A stretch of 5,477 nucleotides of DNA from the NCBI GenBank assembly GCA_958427155.1, contig CAUABB010000109.1, forward strand, positions 1 through 5,477. Reading direction: 5' to 3'. Positions 1-4,239 of this stretch are shown here, piece after piece. The notes beneath the pieces are model-generated. The model saw only the letters and a list, made by a program, of their open reading frames with translations. It ran no database searches and was not told the DNA's origin. Origin of the DNA: an uncultured Oscillospiraceae bacterium (GTDB lineage: Bacteria > Bacillota > Clostridia > Oscillospirales > Ruminococcaceae). The position numbers and the translations under genes were made by a program. Each line of letters opens with the position of its first letter. Within the stretch, counting starts at the first letter, position 1.

Positions 1-1
1 A

Positions 2-328
2 CAGTTTGAGGTATCACTCGACTATCTTCGGGAGTTTGATTTTGAGCCGATTGCCACAACAGACGAGTATTTTGTGAAATACGATATGCCTACCACTTTT
101 ACCGTTCGTGGGGAAACGGTCATTGTAGAAAGCGAGCAGTTAGCGGCCGCGCTTTTGCGTCTGCCGGAAAAGCGGCGTGAAGTGCTGTTTTTGCGGTACT
201 ACCTCGGTTACAGCGATACGGAAATCGGAAGGCTATTCGGAGTTTGCAGAAGCACAATCTTTCGTAGACGAAAAAGGTCATTGCGCTTCATACGAAAAGA
301 ACTGGAGGCGTTAGAAGATGAAGAATAG
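2..328 (+). CDS. Sigma-70-like RNA polymerase sigma factor of a conjugative element (5' partial)
   Basis: The frame is open from base 2, so the start lies upstream of the window; 108 residues are visible of a family that is usually about 140 long. A GTG at 74 is in frame, but it has no ribosome binding site and the preceding codons read as protein, so it is not the start. Residues about 54-100 form a sigma region 4-like helix-turn-helix. They begin with the motif LPEKRREVLFLRYYLGYSD, continue through TEIGRLFGVCRSTIFRRR, and end in a basic helix and an acidic tail (EALEDEE). This C-terminal half resembles the extracytoplasmic-function/YlxM-like sigma proteins found beside orf8 in Tn916-type elements, where the pair is thought to control late transfer or excision genes. 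The last 11 bases overlap the next gene, which suggests translational coupling. Family is fairly sure; the exact regulon is unknown. Confidence 0.8.
   Translation, partial: QFEVSLDYLREFDFEPIATTDEYFVKYDMPTTFTVRGETVIVESEQLAAALLRLPEKRREVLFLRYYLGYSDTEIGRLFGVCRSTIFRRRKRSLRFIRKELEALEDEE
304..308 (+). promoter_or_regulatory. Ribosome binding site of the helix-turn-helix gene
   Basis: GGAGG lies inside the end of the sigma-like gene, 9 bases before the ATG at 318. It supports that ATG as a true start, overlapping the upstream stop codon at 326-328. Confidence 0.75.
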
Positions 329-527
329 GAAATACAATTTGCTGCCCTATGAAACGATTGTAAAGGCAACCGCCGGGGAGCCGGAAGCGGTGAACACCGT
401 CATTCAAACCTATACCGGCTACATCAAATATCTGTCCTACTTTCAAGGGAGTATCAACGACGATATTCAAGATTATCTCAAAGCGTCCTTAATGGAAGCA
501 CTACCCAAGTTCCGCTTTGACAGATGA
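318..527 (+). CDS. Tn916 Orf8-like helix-turn-helix conjugative-transposon protein
   Basis: This 69-residue protein begins with the characteristic LLPYETIVKATAGEPEAV and ends in the motif LMEALPKFRFDR. This is the pattern of the short helix-turn-helix family (Pfam HTH_16, helix-turn-helix conjugative transposon-like domain) encoded next to the sigma-like gene in Tn916/Tn1549-type elements. The middle part (about residues 25-55) contains a YTGYIKYLSYF segment and a DDIQDYLKASL helix resembling sigma region 2 pieces. The protein may therefore act as the detached N-terminal partner of the neighbouring region-4-like protein, which is inference. Length is normal for the family and the stop is a clean TGA. 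It starts within the last codons of the upstream gene behind a GGAGG site. The genes that usually follow (excisionase, integrase) are missing. Confidence 0.8.
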   Translation: MKNRKYNLLPYETIVKATAGEPEAVNTVIQTYTGYIKYLSYFQGSINDDIQDYLKASLMEALPKFRFDR

Positions 528-532
528 CAAGT

Positions 533-604
533 AGCAAAGGCAGAAAAAGCCGTCAAGGATAAACTTCGCGCTTCGCGTCCTTGACGGCTTTGCCCGTCTT
601 TGCT
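533..604 (+). repeat. Long two-part hairpin just after the helix-turn-helix gene
   Basis: Bases 546-559 (AAAGCCGTCAAGGA) pair perfectly with 578-591. Outside a symmetric 6 by 6 internal loop, 533-539 (AGCAAAG) pair perfectly with 598-604 (CTTTGCT), giving 21 base pairs in all. The 18-base apical loop holds a nested CGCG-CTT-CGCG hairpin at 567-577. It begins 5 bases after the stop codon of the orf8-like gene. No T-run follows on either strand, so it is not a classical rho-independent terminator. It may protect or regulate the 3' end of the mRNA. A competing small hairpin, GACGG (583-587) with CCGTC (594-598), would disrupt the main stem. Confidence 0.8.
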
Positions 605-617
605 GTCGGGTAATCAA

Positions 618-650
618 GAGGGCGCAAACGGATAGACCGCTTGCGCCCTC
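618..650. repeat. Hairpin, 10 bp perfect stem plus inner 3 bp
   Basis: GAGGGCGCAA (618-627) pairs with TTGCGCCCTC (641-650). Then A628 faces C640, and CGG (629-631) pairs with CCG (637-639) around the loop ATAGA. In a minus-strand RNA the A-C position would be a G-U wobble, giving a continuous 14-pair stem. No T-run adjoins it on either strand. Confidence 0.75.
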
Positions 651-664
651 AATCTATGATGATG

Positions 665-778
665 TGTTACGCAATAGAGAGCGAGAGCGCCTTACACAAC
701 GCGGTTTTGCAGACTTGAAAACACAAGAGTTGAGTGTTTATATCCCCACCCTCAAAAATGGCGGTCTACTGCGTAACA
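665..778. repeat. Long-range inverted repeat, 14 bp arms with one mismatch
   Basis: TGTTACGCAATAGA (665-678) is the inverted copy of TCTACTGCGTAACA (765-778), differing only at 674/769. The 86 bases between the arms include a small AAACAC/GTGTTT stem around a 9-base loop, near 717-738. Arms of this length and separation could be a folded RNA, a protein-binding pair of sites, or the remains of a small insertion. I cannot tell which, and no transposase is encoded inside. Confidence 0.65.
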
Positions 779-874
779 TTTTGCCATGCCAGCGTGGACA
801 TTTAGGCAGGCGAAAAGCCTTGATTTATGCGACTTGCAGAGAACGGAAACAGAACAAGTAGTATCGTATCCCTT

Positions 875-895
875 GAAAGCGCAAAAATGCCTTTC
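875..895. repeat. Small hairpin with one bulged base
   Basis: GAAAG (875-879) pairs with CTTTC (891-895), C880 is bulged, and GCA (881-883) pairs with TGC (888-890) around an AAAA loop. It is short and could be chance alone, but it sits in line with larger neighbouring hairpins. Confidence 0.45.
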
Positions 896-916
896 TATCG
901 TTCCACGCGGCACAGA

Positions 917-955
917 AAAAGCGGGCAAGAAGTCTTTGACCTCTTACCCGCTTTT
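917..955 (-). terminator. Probable rho-independent terminator downstream of gatB
   Basis: AAAAGCGGGCAAGA (917-930) pairs with TCTTACCCGCTTTT (942-955) with a single mismatch, C926 with A946, around an 11-base loop. On the minus strand that mismatch becomes a G-U wobble, and the stem ends in five T residues (complement of 916-920), the layout of an intrinsic terminator. It lies 87 bases after the gatB stop and would end the ligA-gatCAB transcript. On the plus strand only four T follow, so it may work weakly in both directions. If the element boundary lies to its right, the terminator was brought in by the element. Confidence 0.5.
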
Positions 956-1041
956 GTGGCAATCCGTATGGCAGCTACCCTGTTTCAGTTGATTGTTGAT
1001 GCTGTTTTATGAGTAGCTACCATCAAGCGGTTCTTTTTTAT

Positions 1042-2484
1042 TTACTGGTTCAGGTATTTGGTAATTAAATCCCTGATAATCCCTGGATTTCCCTTCCCTT
1101 TCGTCGCTTTCATACACTGACCAACTAGGAAACCAAACGCATTTGTTTTGCCACCTTTATAGTCGTCTACTGATTTTTGATTAGCTGCAAGAACTTCTTT
1201 TACTGTTTCTTCTAAGGCGGCTGTATCAGAAATTTGAGCAAGCCCTTTTTCGCTGATAATATCCGCAACTTTCTTATCCTCAGCGATAATAACATCCAAA
1301 ACTGTTTTTCCAGCTGTGTTGGAGATAATTCCCTTCTCAATACTTTCAATCAGTTCCGCAAGGTTTTGCGGCGTTAAGGCAGTATCAGAAAGCTGCTTAT
1401 TACCATCGTTTAGATATTTAGAAATATCTCCTAAAATCCAATTGGAAATATTTTTTGGCTGGCATTTTCCAAGTGCAAAAGTTTCCTCAAATAATTTGGA
1501 TTTTTCCACGCTATCAACAAGCAATTCTGCATCGGCGCGCGGCAAACCGAGTTCTTTAATATAACGAGCCAATTTCACATTTGGAAGCTCAGGTAATTCA
1601 TTTTTTAAGCCTTCAACATAATCTTCTTCCAAAACAATTGTTAAAAGGTCTGGCTCTGGGAAATACCGGTAGTCATGAGCATCCTCTTTACTACGCAAAA
1701 CGAAGTTTTGCCCTTTCATATCGTCCCAACGGCGAGTTTCCTGAACAACTTCTCCGCCTGCTTCCAGTACCTCAATTTGGCGATTTGCTTCATACTCGAT
1801 TGCACGCATTGTCGCGCTGAAAGAGTTAACATTCTTCATTTCACAGCGGGTTCCGAATTCCGTACTCCCTTTTTTTCGCACGGATACGTTGACGTCGCAC
1901 CGGATAGAGCCTTCCTGCATCTTACAGTCAGAAATATCGAGATACTGCAAAATCTGACGGATGGTGTCGAGATATGCCTTCGCCTCTTCGGCACTGCGGA
2001 TATCGGGTTCAGATACAATCTCAATCAGCGGTACGCCACAACGGTTGAAATCAACTAGAGAGCCATCAAAACTGTCGTCGTGAATCAGCTTGCCAGCATC
2101 CTCCTCAATATGAATTCGGGTGACGCCGATCCGTTTCTGCTCCTCTCCGATCATGATATCCAGGTAACCATTTTCACAAAGAGGAATATCGAACTGGGAG
2201 ATCTGGTAAGCCTTTGGAAGGTCTGGATAGAAATAATTTTTACGGTCTTGCTTGCAGATCCGGTTGATGGAACAATGGAGCGCGTGCCCCATTTTAACAG
2301 CGTACTCAACAACTTTTTCGTTTAGAGTCGGCAGAGTTCCCGGCATACCGGAGCAGATAGGACAACATTGACTGTTGACTTCCAGTCCGAATTTGTTTTT
2401 ACAGCTACAAAAAATTTTAGATTCGGTAGATAACTCCGCGTGAACCTCCAGTCCGACAACGATTTCGTAATCATTTCTGTTCAT
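1042..2484 (-). CDS. gatB: Asp-tRNA(Asn)/Glu-tRNA(Gln) amidotransferase subunit B
   Basis: GatB (480 residues, full family length) binds misacylated Glu-tRNA(Gln) or Asp-tRNA(Asn), activates the side-chain carboxylate with ATP, and adds ammonia delivered from GatA. The N-terminal cradle domain opens with the family motif YEIVVGLEVHAEL. A zinc-type cysteine set follows at C26, C28, C41 and C44, then YFYPDLPKAYQISQFD and GVTRIHIEEDAGKLIHD, which carry conserved His and acidic residues of the active site. Further signatures are DFNRCGVPLIEIVSEPD and HDYRYFPEPDLL. The C-terminal helical and YqeY-like tail (about residues 330-480) ends in the usual FLVGQCMKATKGKGNPG, so the gene is complete despite adjoining mobile DNA. 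An in-frame GTG at 2490 is rejected because it directly abuts the ribosome binding site; ATG at 2484 is spaced correctly. It is last of the operon, 13 bases after gatA. Confidence 0.97.
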   Translation of the reverse strand: MNRNDYEIVVGLEVHAELSTESKIFCSCKNKFGLEVNSQCCPICSGMPGTLPTLNEKVVEYAVKMGHALHCSINRICKQDRKNYFYPDLPKAYQISQFDIPLCENGYLDIMIGEEQKRIGVTRIHIEEDAGKLIHDDSFDGSLVDFNRCGVPLIEIVSEPDIRSAEEAKAYLDTIRQILQYLDISDCKMQEGSIRCDVNVSVRKKGSTEFGTRCEMKNVNSFSATMRAIEYEANRQIEVLEAGGEVVQETRRWDDMKGQNFVLRSKEDAHDYRYFPEPDLLTIVLEEDYVEGLKNELPELPNVKLARYIKELGLPRADAELLVDSVEKSKLFEETFALGKCQPKNISNWILGDISKYLNDGNKQLSDTALTPQNLAELIESIEKGIISNTAGKTVLDVIIAEDKKVADIISEKGLAQISDTAALEETVKEVLAANQKSVDDYKGGKTNAFGFLVGQCMKATKGKGNPGIIRDLITKYLNQ

Positions 2485-2490
2485 ACTCAC

Positions 2491-2497
2491 TCACCTC
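2491..2497 (-). promoter_or_regulatory. Ribosome binding site of gatB
   Basis: GAGGTGA on the minus strand lies 6 bases before the ATG at 2484 and none before the GTG at 2490, which decides the start. It directly follows the gatA stop codon (2498-2500), so ribosomes ending gatA could restart on gatB. Confidence 0.8.
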
Positions 2498-3958
2498 TTA
2501 TAATAGCGGCATCTGGTATGAAAAACCGCTCTGGAGTTCATACAGTTCCGACAAATTAAACAATGTCTGTTCAGAGAATTTAGGTCCTATCAGCTGCATA
2601 CCCACCGGCAACCCTTTGGAATCTTTGCCGCAGGGCACGCTAATGGCGGGCAGTCCGGCTATGTTGACGGTAACGGTGCAAACGTCGCTTAGGTACATTT
2701 TGAGAGGGTCGCCGATATTTTCACCAATTTTGAAGGCGGTTGCCGGAGTGGTCGGTGTCAGGATAACGTCGCACTCTTTGTAGGCCGCGTCAAACTCAGC
2801 CATAATCTGCTTCTGTACCATTTTGGCTTTTTTATAATAAGCATCGTAGTATCCGCTGCTCAACACAAAGGTGCCGAGCATAATCCGGCGCTTGACCTCA
2901 TCCCCAAACCCTTCGCTCCGGGTTTTCTCATACATATCGATCAGTCCGTCATATTCCGGCGTACGGTAGCCGTATTTGACCCCGTCGAACCGCGCAAGGT
3001 TGGAGGATGCCTCCGCCGATGCGATAATATAATAAGCGTTTAGAGCATACTGGGTGCTGGGAAGAGAAATCTCTTTAAAGGATACACCTGCGACTTCCAA
3101 GCAGCGAACAGCCTCTTCAATTTTGTTTTTTACCTCTTCGTCTACACCATTAAAATATTCTTTTGGGAGGCCGACAATTAGCTTTTTGGCGTTTTCTGCG
3201 GACAAAGCAGAGAGAAAATCGGGATAATCACGATAAGCCGAAGTTGCGTCGTAGTTATCCTGTCCGCAAATAGCGCTGTAAAGCATTGCAATATCTTTCG
3301 TACACCTTCCAAACGGACCAATCTGGTCAAGCGAAGATGCGAACGCTACAAGCCCAAAACGTGAGACGCTCCCGTAAGTCGGTTTCAGGCCGAAGACACC
3401 GCAGAGAGAGGCAGGCTGACGAATAGAACCGCCTGTATCGGACCCGAGGGAGAGAATACATTCCCCTGCGGCAACCGCGCTGGCGCTTCCTCCAGATGAA
3501 CCTCCCGGAACCCGCTCAAGATCATGCGGATTTTTGGTTTTCTTAAAATAAGAAGTTTCGGTGGAAGAACCCATGGCAAACTCATCCATGTTGGTTTTTC
3601 CTGTTACAACAATGTCTTCTGCTTCTAATTTTTTCATAACGGTTGCGTCATATGGCGGAACAAAATTCTCGAGCATCCGGGAAGCACAGCTTGTCCGAAT
3701 ATCTTTTGTACAGATATTATCTTTAATTCCAATCGGAATTCCTGCCAGCTTCGATAAAGATTTACCCGCAGCACGTTTCGTATCGACCTCTGCAGCTTTT
3801 TCAAGGGCCTTTTCTTCTGTAAGGGTCAGGTAAGCTTCAGTTCGATCCTCAATCTTTTTAATTCGCGCAAAGACATCTTTGGTCAATTCGGTGCTAGAAA
3901 TCTCTTTACCGGCAAGCATGCTGGCTAATTCATACGCTGTTTTGTCAAATAACGGCAT
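2498..3958 (-). CDS. gatA: Asp-tRNA(Asn)/Glu-tRNA(Gln) amidotransferase subunit A
   Basis: GatA (486 residues, normal length) is the glutaminase of the cytoplasmic GatCAB complex and a member of the amidase signature family. It hydrolyses glutamine and passes ammonia through a channel to GatB. The Ser-cisSer-Lys triad is intact and falls at the same numbers as in the Staphylococcus aureus enzyme: Lys79 in GIPIGIKDN, Ser154 in VPGGSSGGSASAVAAG and Ser178 in LGSDTGGSIRQPAS. The NMDEFAMGSSTE segment before the glycine-serine loop and the PTTPATAF stretch near the C-terminus are also typical. The frame stays open 14 codons further upstream to 4000, but those codons lie inside gatC. ATG at 3958 has a good AGGAG site and gives the standard N-terminus. 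It is 11 bases behind gatC and 13 before gatB, consistent with coupled synthesis of an equimolar complex. Confidence 0.98.
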   Translation of the reverse strand: MPLFDKTAYELASMLAGKEISSTELTKDVFARIKKIEDRTEAYLTLTEEKALEKAAEVDTKRAAGKSLSKLAGIPIGIKDNICTKDIRTSCASRMLENFVPPYDATVMKKLEAEDIVVTGKTNMDEFAMGSSTETSYFKKTKNPHDLERVPGGSSGGSASAVAAGECILSLGSDTGGSIRQPASLCGVFGLKPTYGSVSRFGLVAFASSLDQIGPFGRCTKDIAMLYSAICGQDNYDATSAYRDYPDFLSALSAENAKKLIVGLPKEYFNGVDEEVKNKIEEAVRCLEVAGVSFKEISLPSTQYALNAYYIIASAEASSNLARFDGVKYGYRTPEYDGLIDMYEKTRSEGFGDEVKRRIMLGTFVLSSGYYDAYYKKAKMVQKQIMAEFDAAYKECDVILTPTTPATAFKIGENIGDPLKMYLSDVCTVTVNIAGLPAISVPCGKDSKGLPVGMQLIGPKFSEQTLFNLSELYELQSGFSYQMPLL

Positions 3959-3966
3959 CTCTTTCT

Positions 3967-3971
3967 CTCCT
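3967..3971 (-). promoter_or_regulatory. Ribosome binding site of gatA
   Basis: AGGAG lies 8 bases before the ATG at 3958 and shares its first bases with the gatC stop TAG (3970-3972). Stop and ribosome binding site are thus interlocked, favouring re-initiation. Confidence 0.8.
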
Positions 3972-4239
3972 ATTCCACAACTTTGGGTACGACGACGCAA
4001 CCAGCCTGAGTTTTAGGCGCATTTTTAAGAATCTCTTCACGACGGTATGGATGATCCACCACATCCTTGCGAAGCTTCATTGGGTTCTGCGGGTCAATCA
4101 ACGGACCAGAAGCATCGAGTTGGGGAAGATTTTCTACCATCTGAATAATCGCCTGCATTTCTTTTTCAAACTTCTGTACCTCATCGTCGCTGACTCTAAG
4201 CCTGGACAGCTTAGCAATATGTTTGATATCAATTTCCAT
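3970..4239 (-). CDS. gatC: Asp-tRNA(Asn)/Glu-tRNA(Gln) amidotransferase subunit C
   Basis: GatC (89 residues, slightly short for a family near 95) wraps around the GatA-GatB interface and stabilises the heterotrimer; it has no catalytic site of its own. The N-terminal pattern IKHIAKLSRLRVSDDEVQKF and the following amphipathic helix (EKEMQAIIQMVENLPQLD) are characteristic, as is the extended second half with the conserved MKLRKDVV and the C-terminal VVPKVVE. The open frame continues 8 codons upstream to 4263, but ATG at 4239 sits 7 bases after a perfect AGGAGG and gives the expected MEIDIKHIAKL start. It overlaps the 3' end of ligA by 11 bases in another frame, so translation is probably coupled to the ligase gene. 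Confidence 0.96.
   Translation of the reverse strand: MEIDIKHIAKLSRLRVSDDEVQKFEKEMQAIIQMVENLPQLDASGPLIDPQNPMKLRKDVVDHPYRREEILKNAPKTQAGCVVVPKVVE

Larger units (their letters stand above)
1..1041 (+). mobile_element. Tail of a Tn916/Tn1549-like integrative conjugative element, lacking xis and int
   Basis: Two overlapping plus-strand genes, a conjugative-element sigma-like factor and a Tn916 Orf8-like helix-turn-helix protein, mark this side as mobile-element DNA. They are followed by about 500 bases of palindrome-rich non-coding DNA that runs up to the chromosomal gatB gene. In Tn916/Tn1549-type elements this pair normally precedes excisionase and tyrosine integrase genes at the element end; I find no such reading frame here in either strand. 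The tail is thus truncated or rearranged, or belongs to a variant whose recombinase lies elsewhere. The left boundary is outside the window. The right boundary given is the base before the gatB stop and is only an outer limit. No target duplication can be identified. Element identity is inferred from protein family recognition, not from a database match. Confidence 0.6.
528..1041. other. Gene-free, palindrome-rich gap between the element genes and gatB
   Basis: No convincing gene lies in these 514 bases. The open frames present (664-861, 786-992 and 827-1012, plus strand) overlap one another, lack ribosome binding sites and show no recognisable domain. The stretch instead holds a chain of inverted repeats: 533-604, 618-650, 665-678 with 765-778, 784-797, 808-820, 875-895 and 917-955. 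Part of it is probably the non-coding region that follows the orf8-like gene in this element family. The rightmost 80 bases may already be chromosome. There is no excisionase, integrase, tRNA gene or CRISPR-type repeat. Confidence 0.7.

Noticed and set aside
664..861. Plus-strand open frame of 65 codons from a GTG within the gap
   Set aside because: It has no ribosome binding site, begins inside the arm of a 14 bp inverted repeat, and has a composition typical of chance frames (runs of Arg and Glu from a GAGAGCGAGAGC stretch). It overlaps other frames. I recognise no domain.
533..955. CRISPR array or tandem repeat
   Set aside because: The palindromes differ from each other in sequence and size; there is no regularly spaced direct repeat.
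786..1012. Two overlapping plus-strand frames (786-992 and 827-1012) that might be truncated xis or int
   Set aside because: Neither shows an excisionase winged-helix pattern nor the Arg-His-X-X-Arg-Tyr residues of a tyrosine integrase. Both run through the terminator-like hairpin and lack ribosome binding sites.
996..1041. Possible plus-strand terminator: TTGATG (996-1001) with CATCAA (1021-1026), then TTCTTTTTTATTT
   Set aside because: The stem is only 6 AT-rich pairs with a 19-base loop, and the T-run begins 7 bases after it, so it does not meet the usual form of an intrinsic terminator.
1316..2325. Several plus-strand frames of 79 to 127 codons opposite gatB
   Set aside because: They are antisense shadows of a fully conserved gatB, with no ribosome binding sites and no recognisable domains.
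2485..2490. Upstream GTG start for gatB at 2490
   Set aside because: It directly abuts the GAGGTGA site with no spacer; the ATG 6 bases further on has correct spacing and gives the standard N-terminus.
3959..4000. Extended N-terminus of gatA, 14 codons upstream
   Set aside because: It lies within gatC coding sequence, and only the start at 3958 places the catalytic residues at the numbering known for the family and follows a good ribosome binding site.
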